Shown: one piece after another, positions 1 through 11,250 of the stretch | How positions within the stretch are numbered: position 1 is the stretch's first letter | How the letters are laid out: each line of letters begins with the position of its first letter | Origin: Lumnitzera littorea | Taxonomy: Eukaryota; Streptophyta; Magnoliopsida; Myrtales; Combretaceae | Assembly (NCBI GenBank): GCA_024138015.1 | Contig: JAMXBB010000010.1 | Coordinates: 78,710,373-78,774,372, forward strand | Length of the DNA stretch: 64,000 bases | Direction of reading: 5' to 3' | Position numbers and translations under genes: made by a program | The notes under the pieces: generated by a model | What the model was told of the DNA's origin: nothing | Seen by the model: the letters and a program-made list of their open reading frames with translations, nothing else | Databases searched by the model: none

Positions 1-99
1 GACTATCTTTCCTACCATAATTTGTTATGTATGCTCCTATCTACACCTCAAAAATTCTAGTTGTCATGTAGAAAGTGATAACTTGATGGCGAATAGATG
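1..99 (-). pseudogene. MULE transposase pseudogene, piece 4 of 4 (toward C-terminus)
   Basis: Read on the minus strand, this piece resembles the part of a plant Mutator-like (MULE) transposase just before the SWIM zinc finger: a short beta-rich stretch of the kind A-x-H-x-V-T-F-Y followed by an F-E-V motif. It is broken by at least one stop. The last five bases (AGATG, 95-99) are repeated at 15086-15090, so they are the target-site duplication of element A. The gene therefore continues at 15086. The SWIM finger would lie beyond the left edge of the window. The assignment rests mainly on continuity with the much clearer pieces at 15086, 18579 and 26057. Confidence 0.6.
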
Positions 100-1001
100 T
101 GATAGGAATAAAACTACCAAACCTTTAACCTGAGCTCGAGCGTGAGGTCTTAAAGGACTGGTGAAGTGGATTCTACTATTGCAACAAGCTCTTACTAAGG
201 TCGAGTTAATCCTCACTGTTAACCAATTTCATATGCCAAGCCGAGTAACTTCTCATCTCTTAGTAGTTGAGTACCAACCCGAAATATGCTCTACCTACAA
301 TCCGATCCCTCATGCGTTTGCTCAGCCATGACCGTGCCGACCTTCAACTCGATAATATTGGTATCAAGAATCCTAGCACACATTTGCACCCATACCTTCT
401 CGGAAGGTCTCCAAGTTTGCTTGATAACCTCTATCTTAACCATACCATTTGTCTATTTCTACTAAAAGCGTCTCCAATAACCTAATGCCATGTGTCAAAT
501 CCTACGTAAAAGGATTTTGCTACGCTAATCATTGATTTCTTTAATGTTTCATTTGTACCCTTCAGTATTCCTTATACATTACATTTTTAGGTAATACCCT
601 TTTTATCTTTTCCATTTTAGGTAGGATGCCCTAACATTTTGGGTATGAATACCCTTACAATACGTAGCCACAACAATCACGCATTTGATATTGAATATAC
701 TCCCTCCTTTCGTAAGATAAGTGTGCTTACTTTTCCTCTTTTTACTCTTATTCTAACCCTTAAGCAAGGTAGGTGATGAGTGACCTCATCGAGCCACTCA
801 TGCGTCATATCGAGTTCACTTATGAGTCCGTATAGTCTCTTTGGTGTGTCATATCCCTATAATAGTTTATGGTTTTTTGCTTGTTTGTCTCATTTACTTA
901 TTCCCCATTTTCACATTTCATTACCCTTCGTTTCAAGCTTTTTGCAAGCTTAGACCCATCTCAATATCGTCACCCTTATTAGCTCTCAACGCGACATATT
1001 A
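100..1001 (+). repeat. Element A 5' LTR
   Basis: This 902-bp LTR starts TGATAGGAAT and is collinear with 14189-15085 and with the H LTRs near 38562 and 41912. A TATA-like GGTATGAATACC (about 643-654) corresponds to GGTATAAATACC in the partner LTR. The 3' end is placed just before TCT plus the primer-binding site. Many substitutions and small indels separate it from its partner, so the insertion is old. Confidence 0.9.
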
Positions 1002-1004
1002 TCT

Positions 1005-1016
1005 GGGTATCAAAGC
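1005..1016 (+). other. Primer-binding site of A (tRNA-iMet)
   Basis: GGGTATCAAAGC matches the complement of the plant initiator-Met tRNA 3' end (TGGTATCAGAGC) with two differences. It lies three bases after the LTR end. This fixes both the LTR boundary and the plus orientation. Confidence 0.85.
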
Positions 1017-1344
1017 AGAGGTTCATTTGGGTAAGTTGTATTTGAGCTTTCTTATGAGTCGTATTTGTTGTCATAGTATGTTTTAGTTGCATAGAAGTTA
1101 GTTGTAAGTGTTTTAGTAAGTAGAGGGCGTAGTAGTTTACTGTAGCCATATACTCTATTTCACTCTATTTTATCATACAAAAATAGAGCAAACTTCAATT
1201 GGGTTTATAGTTCTTTAGAGTAGCTGTTGTGTTCATAGTTAGCTTGAACTTTCATGTGGAAAAGTATATGTGAATTATTTGGCTTGAAAAAGGAAAATGA
1301 CTATTATTTCAAGGATTCTAAGTTTGTTACTAAGTTTTATCGAA

Positions 1345-2480
1345 GAGAATGATGGATCTAGTGTCAACGCTGGTATTAGAGATGACAATAGCGATGTTGT
1401 CCACCATAGATGACAACCCTATAACACCCCTAGAAGTACAAATGAATGAATTGATGAGATGGATAACCTTATAGCTAATCTGACTAGATCTGTTCATGTA
1501 TTGGCTTTTCAACCTAACAAGGTCGTACAAAATACTCCCTAAGTCGCTCAACTTGCGAGAGAATAGATCCCAACTCAACAAGCTTAAAGTAGAGGAGTAG
1601 GACGACGAGTACAAAGAAGGATTGCCTTAGGTGATATGGATGATGAAGGAGAAGAAGAGTACAATAAGGAAGAGGAGCGGGCTCGAACACCCTAAGCTAC
1701 TAACCATGTGAAGCTTCAGATTCCAAGCTTCAATGGTTCTCGAAACGTTAGCAACTATCTAGATTGGGAAGAAAATGTAGAGCGTGTTTTTTATTATTAC
1801 CAGTATGAAGATTGCACGAAAGTGAGGATTGTTGCTATAGAGTTCTCAAGATATGCCGTGATCCAATGGAAGAACTTCCAAATTATGAGGAAGTGAGAAG
1901 AATATAGAGAAGTTAATACTTGTCTTGAGATGAAGAGGATACCTAGAAATAGATTCATACTAGATACTTATTTGCAAGATATTTTTACTCAACTTCAAGA
2001 ACTGAGACAAGGAAGTCGAACTGTTGATGAATATGTCAAGGGGTTTCAAATACTCATGATTTGATGTGAAGTGGATGAACTATTAACTCGAACATTATCC
2101 AAATTTCTTACTGGATTGAGATGTGACATCTGAGACATTGTAGAGCTTTAACAGTTTACTACATTGGATGAGACTATAAGGTTAGCCCAATGAGTAGAAA
2201 GATAGAGGAGGAATAGGCTGAACCAACCTCTAATGAGCCAACTAGTCCAACAAGGCTGATCCATTCAAGGAAGTTATTGAGCTTAGCAAAGTGCCAAGCT
2301 AAGTAGAAGAACGAATGTCAAAGCTAAACAAAAGGGCTAACCAACTAATGGTGAAGCGTCGCTGAGAACTTATGAGAAGGGACAAGGATCTAGGAGGAAG
2401 ACGAGCTAGATTAAGTATTTTAAGTGTCCTTTTGGGCACATGGCCACCCAATATTCGAATAGGAGAACTATGATTATCAA
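1345..2480 (+). pseudogene. gag: Element A gag pseudogene
   Basis: This is the decayed gag gene of element A, which would encode capsid/nucleocapsid of the virus-like particle. An open stretch at 1708-1896 gives a capsid-like block (P-S-F-N-G, then Y-L-D-W-E). Downstream are a K-R-F-Q-x-Y-V-K-x-F-Q-x-L-M-I-like block (about 1965-2060) and a nucleocapsid knuckle remnant near 2410-2458. The knuckle keeps F-G-H-M-A-T, but the first cysteine is Y and the last is Y, so the CCHC metal site is lost. Stops and frameshifts occur throughout. Minus-strand open frames across this region are shadows. Confidence 0.75.
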
Positions 2481-2499
2481 GGGAGATGCCTCGAAGATT

Positions 2500-2901
2500 G
2501 AAGTAAATAGAACTAAAGGAGGAAAAAGAAGTGGAGGAAGAGATTGAGGTTAATGCCGAACTAGTTGAGGAAGATGTATTTGCTGAAGATTTAGATAAGC
2601 TAACTTTGGTTGTTCGATGTGCGATGAATTTGGAACCCTATACTAAGGAGGAGCAAAGAGAGAATTTATTCTACATCACATGCAAGGTGAATGAGCAGAA
2701 ATGTATGCTCATAGTAAACAGTGTAAGTTGCACTAATGTCGTATTTGCCAACCTGGTTAAAAAGCTTAAGTTACCGACTAGCTCACATTTGAAGCCGTAT
2801 AAATTAAATTAGCTAAATGAAGAGGGAGCACTATATGTCACTTAACAAGTATTACTACCGATCTTTATTGGAAATTATTTTGATGAAATTATCTATGATG
2901 T
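2500..2901 (+). pseudogene. Element A protease pseudogene, 5' part
   Basis: The open frame at 2531-2812 runs from the acidic gag-pol linker into the retropepsin domain. The block R-E-N-L-F-Y-I-T-C-K-V precedes the active site. Where the family has I-(I/V)-D-G-G-S-C-T-N, this copy has I-V-N-S-V-S-C-T-N, so the catalytic aspartate is Asn and the protease cannot be active. The C-terminal flap region continues to about 2901, where element B inserted (TSD GATGT). It resumes at 11251 with D-V-L-P-M-C-T-S-H. Confidence 0.82.
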
Positions 2902-5900
2902 TGACCGCCTCTAATTAAAGCTATCGAATTTTAAAATTTATAAACCTATAATCTATCATCAACTTGGTTCAATAGATAAGTGTACTTATCATTTTATAGC
3001 ACAGATGAGTATAAGGTCATCTCCATTAGGAATAGATACAAGCATTAGTACTAGTTAATTTTCCTATGATCTAACAGCCAAAATTATCAAGTGATTAGTG
3101 ATTAAAATATCTAATTTACTAACTAACTACACTAATCCACCAACAACTTTTATCCAACACAATGGTTATAGAAACGGTTAAGAAAACAATGATTAACATG
3201 CAGATTTACTTCACCACCTAGCATGATACTACCAATACACTTTTGTCCTAATGTTTGTTATCTATAGGGAATTATTAGTTTGTAAGCATTCTTCTTAGAA
3301 ATATTTACTCTTAATCCTAATTGTATCTATTAGAATCTCTTCTGAATTAATAGCCAACTAAGATTGCATTAACATCATAATCATTTATCGATTCCTCTAA
3401 GGATGCAGCAATTTTCCAAATAATATCTCTATTATCAGGAGTAAGTTGTTCCAATGAATTAGATATTTTCAATGGAACTATCTTTCGACATATTCTATCA
3501 AAATCCATCCTAAGTCAAGGTCATGTATTACACTGTACTTAAATTCATTAAGTTCAATTCATTAGAATTAACATTTATCAAGAACCCAATATTCCATGCA
3601 CTTGATCATACTAAGTAGATGTCGCATGTCTTAAACTATTACTCATACATGATAAAACAAATAACATAAAGTAACAAAACTCATAACTAATAAGAAATAA
3701 AACAAAAAATCAATAGAAGAGTAAAAAGCCCTTTTTGATTTCATTGTAAAAGTTTCACAACTGCACAAACAATAAACTCTCATCGACTCTCTTGAGTAGT
3801 TCTAGGAAAAGTATACAATTTACAAGTAGAAAATTATGCTAAGAAAGTAAAGATACAATTAGTACACTCTAGGTTTACAAATGTGCTATGGTTCAGAATT
3901 AGAGCAAAAGGTCTTCGAGTTCTAACACAAAGAATCTTATGTTCTCTCTTTTGATGATGTCTGTTGTCATGTGATGTGATATGATACATGATGTTGGTTG
4001 ATGATGATCCTTTTTATAAATTGTCTAACAATTGTAGTGTTTGTATATTCTTCCGTCAAAAGGCCTACAATACACCATTTTAAGACACCCCTTGGTATTA
4101 AGACTCGTTATATGGACTGGTTCATATGAAACGGTTTAAAAAGAATCATTGTATCTACTCCTATCACGCCCTCAGGGCATGTAGTTGTTACGCCCCGAAG
4201 TCACAGAGTCGAAATAGTCCCACCGTATAAACCATTTTATGATGATAACTGGCCTCACAGTACTTACTATAGACATGATTTACACAAGGCATCGATGACT
4301 TCTCGCTTTGAAGTAAACGGTCCAATTAAGAATTCAACTAAAGCTACAATAATTATCAAGAACTTTAGGTCAACATATATAATTACATGTACATTCTACA
4401 GAATTTCCCAAGAAAATTTACATCAAATGTAACAGTCAACTAATTTACATATCAACTATCAGTCTTTCAATCTTAAGCTACTAAGGAGACTCTAGATATA
4501 CATTAACTATAAGGCAAATTGATCCTTACACCCTTAGGCTTTAAAAAGAACTAACCTCTAAATAGTTGTAGGGTGACATATCGATTAAAGAAATAAAAAA
4601 TCAGGAATCAAGAATTAGGACCTACAAAAGGATCTATACGACTCTGAGCAACTACAGCTTAGTAAGTTAAATTGGAGACTCATGAATGTATACAAACACA
4701 AACAAGATTATCAAGCAATTATTTTCATGCAATGCAACAAGCAAGTGTCATCACATAACTAGTTTGGTCCGTTGTGAAATTAGAGAAATTTCACTCGCTC
4801 TAATCCAGGTTGAGGAGTTTTCATGTTATGAAACAACTCACAACCAAACTCAGGTTTATGCAATGGAGACACTACTCGTCCTAAGACTATCCTTTGAACC
4901 AATGCCCTCATCCTCACTACGACCTCTTCTCCTATCACTTAGTTCGGCTAAAGATGAGGAAAAAACTAATTTGCTATCCAGTGCTATCTTTTTTAAAGGT
5001 GTCGGTGTTTGGTTAGAGAATCCTAATGATCCCCTAAAAGGTTACGATGCATGACAATTTAGGGTATTAGAGTCAATTAAGATTAAGTTCCATTTAGAGT
5101 GTTCAAACAATTTTACACGAATCTAGTCATAATAAACAATCAATCACAACACAAATTTCAATACGAATTCATATACATAACCACATGCATAAACTACTTA
5201 CAATCACAATCATACACAATCCTAAGTCTCTGAGTACCCTAAAATAGTACTCCAATACAGTGAAGTAATAAACCCAACTTATTTGGAATTCTCGGTCGCC
5301 CAATCAGTTAATTGCAGGTCGGTTTGTCTCCGGGTATCCTATAATACAAATACGTCTTTTTAGTGCTTATACTTTGATTATACATATTCTAAGTTATAAT
5401 TTAACTCACTTCTTCATGTATACCTATTATTTACTAATGATTCACTCTACTGTAATTCGGGGTTTGGTTTTTAAATTAGATTCCAGTTTTGATTTTACAT
5501 TATCTTTGATTACGAGGGATCCTAAATGCGCTCGAATCCTAAATATGCTCGAATCCTAATATGAAATTAATCACATTAAGCTCGAGTATTCTAATATCAC
5601 ACTGGGTCTTAATTTAGTGTTCTAACTTATTTGGTACACTCTAATCCTAATTGGGGTATTGGATTTATTCCCGATGTAAGGAAATCTTACATTTTTTATC
5701 CAATTACCAAAAATTAATTTTTGTACTAGATTTATTATGTACTGATTTTATTATTGTATTATCCAAATTAACCTAATTTTTTCATATTTATTAAAATTTC
5801 AATTCTATATATTCATAATTTCCTATAATTACCACATAATTCCTATATTAATTACACTTAACACTCCAAAGACTAAGATTAAGTTTTCACATTAGAGATT

Positions 5901-7594
5901 AACATCCTTAAATATCTAATTACCTTTTAAATAAGTAATTAATCATTTAATCACCTAATTAACCCAAAATTATCCATTTTTTTCATCATTTTAGGGCTAA
6001 AAAAATTACTTAAAAATTTTGAAAATTAATTTTAAAAAAATGACTTCATAACATTGTTCTATAAGCATTTTACAGAAAAAATTGGAGCTCCAAACCACGC
6101 TCCTAAGCCTATTGATTTTTAATTCTAATCATGCTCGATTTTGTTTAATTTCTTAAGAACCTTATATTTATAGACATAATTAAACTTAATCATTATTTTT
6201 CCCTAAATCTACATACAATAAAACCTTAGAATAATAAATTTCATAATTTTCTAAGTAAAATAAATAATTTAAAGAAATTTTACAAAATCGGAAAAAATAT
6301 GAGACTCACCTAGTTCGATGGTTTTTTGGCCTCCAACACCAATTCAGGTGTGTCGGCCGATCTAGGTGGTGGTGGTGTGTGGGTTCGACCTTCTTGCTCT
6401 CTTTGCACAGATTTGGGATAAATTTCTAAAACCCTAATTTTTTATTTTAATTTCGGTACTCTCAATTTTTCTAAGCTTTTAACTGTCCAAATGAGTTCTG
6501 TAAATTATCTTGCTATTTATAGGGCTTTAAGGAAATTGTTATGTATTAATTAGACAAGACAATGCACAAATCTCTTCCAATTTGCCTTTTGTGTTGCTTG
6601 TTTTTTATAGGTTAACTTTTGTTCCTTACTTCCCTTACTGCCAAGACCAAATATGGATCATTCCTTACTCCTTTGATTTTTTTTTCTTCTGATTTTTCCT
6701 TAATTATTTTATAATTTTCTTTAATTATTTTATAATTTTCTTTAATTATTTAATAAGTTTCTAATTAATTTCAGGCAATTTAGATAATTTCGTGTATTTT
6801 TATTTATACATAAATACATGTGGGGTATAAGTAAATATTGCTAATTATTATTTAGGTCATTATATGATTTTTAGTATACATATAATTTATCTCTAGCAAT
6901 TTATTAGTTATTATATTGCACTTTTTGCCCTTCCGATAATTAACAAGTAATATACTTAAAATTTAAAAATTTTATAATCTTTTATTTTATTACTTATTTC
7001 CTTAAATTCAAATTTATGGGGTCATTTTTACTAATATTTCTAATTATAGTTTATAATTTAGGTTTGATCGGATCTTTTAACCAATCACCTTAAACTTTGT
7101 GTACGAAGTTCGATCCTACGGTCACTTAACTTATCTTTAGAGTTTATAATAGTCTTGAAAACGAATAGTCTTCACCTATCACGGCTGTGATGTTAAGTGC
7201 AAACTCTTCGTTAGAATTATTCATCTCCCCACGCTTGTGATCAAAGGAGTGATCATCCTACTGAAGTGAGATCACGATCGTGATAAATAGGAGGATCGTA
7301 ATACTTCTCTTGGTCATGTCCATGATGAAGGACGTAACAACTGTTAGGCCCTTAATTTTTCCATGATCACACCTATGATGAAAGGAGTGATATTCTTTGT
7401 TCAACTTTTCCATTCCCCAGGGTTGTAATTGCCTTAAATTGCATTGTTTTTATACAAACTTCATCTCCTTGCTGGTGAATCATGTGAAATTGATATTTAT
7501 ACGATTAGATACCAAGAACTTAAGAAATAAACACAATCATAATCAATTTTTACCTAAATATGCCCAAAAAGTGTATAGTGATTTATGCTTATCA
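2902..7594 (-). repeat. Element B 3' LTR, split by C
   Basis: The two halves, 2902-4185 and 7149-7594, are together collinear with 9533-11250. In element orientation it starts TGATAAGC and ends GGTCA. A TATA-like TTTATAAAAAGG lies near 4010-4021 (minus strand). A shared block rich in alternating 'gtgatc/atgatcac' motifs (about 7180-7390) probably belongs to the transcribed part of the LTR. The adjacent interior bases 7595-7608 give an A/G-rich PPT on the minus strand (AAGGAAGTT). Confidence 0.88.
4186..7148 (-). mobile_element. LTR-like unit C (2.96 kb, TGTRAGAC...GGGGCRTTACA family), solo
   Basis: This insert in the left LTR of B is bounded by GTAGT (4181-4185) and ATAGT (7149-7153), a near-perfect 5-bp duplication; the right LTR of B shows the empty site. 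In minus orientation it starts TATAAACTC and ends CGGGGCGTAACA, consistent with decayed TG...CA ends. It is collinear with E (43222-46226) over several blocks, including 4750-5050 and 6950-7130. A TATA box CTATAAATAG (6513-6522, minus) is followed by a leader. No pol or primer site is present. I read it as a solo long LTR of Del/Tekay-like type; that lineage is an inference. The 122-codon plus-strand frame at 4686-5054 is antisense to it. Confidence 0.75.
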
Positions 7595-9509
7595 AACTTC
7601 CTTACACTTAAGCTTTGATTGTCCTTAAGCAAATATTTAAAAACAATTAACAAAACTCAGCAACTTTTCAATTGTATATTCATCAAAGCATTTACAGTGA
7701 CTTAACTTTATGTTCACTACATTATGTTCTTAAAATACACAAATCAATATTCTAAGATTAATTCAAGTAAAACAAACTTCACCTTTATTATTTAATGATG
7801 GCTTCCAAAGGTACAAAGTGAACATATAGTCAAATAGAATAAAAGAAAATTAGTTATACTTCATCTACTTCTATTAGTGTATTAAAGCCCTAAATTACTT
7901 CTTAAGCTCAATAATCTATAAGAAAAGTATTTTGCATTCATCTTTCTCATATATTTTTACTTCTTTTATTTAATCTCTCCAAGGATAACTTATACATTGT
8001 ATTTTCAAGTTTTTTTTTTCTTTTCTTTTTGTATAAGCTCTTTTACTTCTCTCTCTCTCTCTCTCTCTTCTTTCAGTAGAAGAGTAAAGACCAAAGATTA
8101 GCAGTAAGATTAGACTTTGCTCTTCTAAGAAACCAAAGTCCACTCTTACTAACTAAGTTATAAGGAAAAAAATTAACAGTGGAGTCGAACTTTACTCTTT
8201 TAAGAGACCGAAGCCTATCCTTACTAACTCAATCCTTATATATCCTTATTGTAAAGTTATAAAGACAAAAATTAATAGCAAGGTCAAACTTCACTCTTTT
8301 GAGGGACCAAAGTACGTCCTTACTAATTCTATCCTTAAACACATCAATTTACTTTATATTGAAGAGATTTTCAAGAAGTATTAATAGGTGAATTATTTCA
8401 TTTGCCCTTTTCATTCAAGATTAAATGAGCTCCAAAAGTAATTGAAGAGTAAATATACTACCAAGTAAGTTTAGAAATATAATCATTTAACTTTGAAATA
8501 AGTACTTTGATTCACTTCTAACCTCTAAATTCATTCATTAAATGGAAAGTAAGTTTGCTTCACTTAGATTTGATCCTACAATTTTGATCAAGTATACTAA
8601 ATCCACAAGAGGTGAGAAAGGCACAAAATCAACTGTTACTTTATCAAATTCACAATCTATTAAGTTAATTCACAACTTGAAAACAAACAAACAACTTAAA
8701 TGGGAGAATTTTGATAAATAGGATTAACCCTTCCTTATACTTAGAGAGAGACATTGCCCTCAATATCTGAGGAAAGCAATCACAAAACAGGCATAGAAAA
8801 AGGAAAAAAAAAATAAAACATAAAAAAAATGAAAGACAACAACAATGAGAACAGGACTCTCCTATTTAAAGTTTGATCAATGTGTTGGGCCATACATTAT
8901 TAGAATGGACATCCTTCAAACACCATGACAAATGGAATATAAAAGAAACCTGACCATTAAACACACTAAAACAAACCATAACAACACTTTATGTGAAAGT
9001 CTTCAGCAAAATATATCAATAAAGTTAAGCTCTCAAATAGTTAGCAAGTTTGAACGAAAAACAAACAAAAGAAAGAAAACACAATAAGTCATAATTGGCT
9101 TCGATTTCCTCATCTAAGCCATCCTCCTCTTCTCCTAATGACTCTTCTTTACTGTCGTTCTTAGCCTCTAGTCCTCTTACTTTTGGTTGGGCTCCTTGGG
9201 TTTCCTCCAAATCATTACTTTCATCTTCCTCTAATCCATATCAAAGTTTTCTTCTTCAACCTATCACCTTTTGCTTATTAGGAGGCACTTGTTAGTGGGG
9301 TAACTGGAGGCTAACTGGTACCCATATTCTCCTAAGCAGGAGGGTGAGATAAATAGAAAGGGATGCCTGGTCTTACAGTTGTAGTAATATTTTTCAAGAA
9401 TTCGATGAAAACTTAAGTAGAAAAATTTAAATTAACTTAAGCACAAAAATTTTTGAAATAACAAACATAAGCTAGATGTACAGGAATTTTAAATTTTCTA
9501 ATGATGTTG
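7595..9509 (-). other. Element B internal region without pol
   Basis: About 1.9 kb between the LTRs of B with no recognisable capsid, protease, RT or integrase motif on either strand. It contains a CT-rich tract with a (CT)n microsatellite (about 8048-8070), a diverged tandem repeat (8093-8335), and a short acidic frame near the primer site. That frame covers about 9080-9240 on the minus strand, is Glu/Asp-rich and lacks a clear ATG. It could be the start of a decayed gag or chance; I do not assign a function. Confidence 0.6.
8093..8335. repeat. Diverged tandem repeat in B (about 3 units)
   Basis: Three successive units share the order 'ttaRcagt..a..tc.aactt.actctt.taag..accRaag', then 'tccttactaa', then an A/T spacer. 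Units start near 8095, 8175 and 8272, so the period is 80-97 bp. They lie in the noncoding interior of B. Confidence 0.7.
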
Positions 9510-9527
9510 TTCCCCGGCAACAGCCAA
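9510..9527 (-). other. Primer-binding site of B (tRNA-Asp)
   Basis: The plus strand reads TTCCCCGGCAACAGCCAA. The 3' end of plant tRNA-Asp is TCCCCGGCAACGGCGCCA, so the match is close apart from one substitution and a two-base deletion. It lies five bases inside the right LTR and fixes minus orientation. Confidence 0.85.
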
Positions 9528-9532
9528 AAACT

Positions 9533-11250
9533 TGATCACCTTTAATTAAAGCAACTGAGTTTCAAAATTTATAAACATATAATCCAGCCTTAACTTGGTT
9601 TAACAAGCAAGTGTACCTATCATTTTATAGCACAGATGAAAATAAGGTTATCTCCACTAGGAGTGAATACAAGCACTACTACTAGTTAATTTTCCTATAA
9701 TTTAGCAACCAAAATTATCAAGTGATTAATGATTAAAATGTCTAATTTACTAACTAACTACATTAATCTACCAACAACTTTTATCCAACATAATGGTTAC
9801 AGAAACAATTAAAAAAACAATGATTAACATGCAGAGTTGCTTCGCCACTTAACATGATACTACCAATATACTTTTGTTCTAATGTTTGTTATCTATAGGG
9901 AATTACTAGTTTGTAAGCATTCTTCTTAGAAATACTTACTCCTAATCCTAATTGTATCTATTATAATCTCTTTTGAATAAATGACCAACTAGGATTGCAT
10001 TAATATCATAATCATTTATCGATTCCTCTAAAGATGCAACAACTTTCCTAATAATTTCTCTATTATCAGGAATAAGTTGGTCCAATGAATTAGATATATT
10101 CAATAAAACTATCTCTCGACATATTCTATCAAAATCCGTCCTAAGTCAATGTCGTGCATTACGTCGTACTTAGATTCATTAAGTTCAATTCATCAAAATT
10201 AACATTTATTAGGAATCTACTATTCCATGCACTCGATCATACTAAGTAGATGTAGTAAGTCCTAAACTATTACTTATACATGATAAAATAATAACACAAA
10301 GCAACAAAACTCATAACTAATAAGAAATAAAACATAGAATCAGTAGAAGAGTAAAACCCCCCTTTTTGATTTTGCTGTAGAAGTCTCACAAATACACGAA
10401 CAATGAATTCCCATAAGCTCTCTTGAGAGTTTCGAGAAAAGTACACTACTTACAAGTAGAAAATTATGCTAAGGTAAAGATACAATTGGTACACTCTAAG
10501 CTTACAAATATGCTGTGGTTCAAAATTAAAGCAAAAGGCCTTCGAGTTCTAACACAAAGAATCTTATGTTCTCTCTTCTGATGATGTTTGTTGTCATGAG
10601 ATGTGATATGATACATGATGTTGGTTAATGATGATCCTTTTTATGAAGTCCTTTGTCTAAAAATTACAATGTATTTATATTCTTCTTGTCAAAAGGCTGG
10701 CAATACACTATTTCAAGACACCCCCTAGTATTAAGACTTTTTACACGAACTAATTCATGTAAAATAGTTTAAAAAGAATCATTATATCTACTCCAATCAT
10801 ACCCATAACTTAGGGCATGATAGTCTCAAAAAAGAGTAGTCTTCACCTATCAGGGTTGTGATGTTAGACGTAAACTCCTCGTCAAAATTATTCATCTCTT
10901 CACACCCATGATCAAAGGAGCGATCATCCTTCTAAAGTGAGATCATAGCCATAATAGATAGAAGGATCACAATACTTCTCTTGGTCACGCTCGTGATGAA
11001 GGGCGTAACAACCAATGGGCCCTTAATTCTTCCTTGATTACACTCATGATGAAGGGAGTGATATTCTTCCTTCAACGGCAGTGATTACCTTAAATTGTAT
11101 TGTTTTTGTGCAAACTTCATCTCCTTGCTCTTGAATCATTTGAAGCTAATAGTTGTACTATTAAATACCAAGAAATTGAGAAATAAACACAATCATGATA
11201 AATTTTGACGTAAATATGCCTAAAAAGTGTATAGTAATTTATGTTTATCA
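9533..11250 (-). repeat. Element B 5' LTR
   Basis: This 1718-bp LTR runs, in element orientation, from TGATAAACAT to GGTGATCA. It is uninterrupted and serves as the reference for the split left copy. A TATA-like CATAAAAAGG lies near 10638-10647 (minus strand). Confidence 0.9.

Larger units (their letters stand above)
2902..11250 (-). mobile_element. Non-autonomous LTR retrotransposon B (tRNA-Asp primed), nested in A
   Basis: Two ~1.72-kb direct repeats (2902-7594 after removing C, and 9533-11250) flank an internal part of only ~1.94 kb with no pol motifs. Target duplications are GATGT (2897-2901) and GACGT (11251-11255). A minus-strand primer-binding site for tRNA-Asp next to the right LTR makes that the 5' LTR and the element reverse-oriented. 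tRNA-Asp priming is characteristic of the plant Tat/Athila-type gypsy elements. The short pol-less interior suggests a deletion derivative mobilised in trans. It interrupts the protease of A. Confidence 0.9.

Noticed and set aside
1330..1614. 94-codon minus-strand open frame
   Set aside because: It lies antisense to the decayed gag of element A; the plus-strand neighbours carry gag motifs.
4686..5054. 122-codon plus-strand open frame in C
   Set aside because: Antisense to unit C. The homologous stretch of E (about 45430-45660) does not keep the frame, and no motif is seen.
8048..8070. CRISPR-like or regulatory array at the CT tract
   Set aside because: It is a plain (CT)n microsatellite; no spaced direct repeats of CRISPR type occur anywhere in the window.
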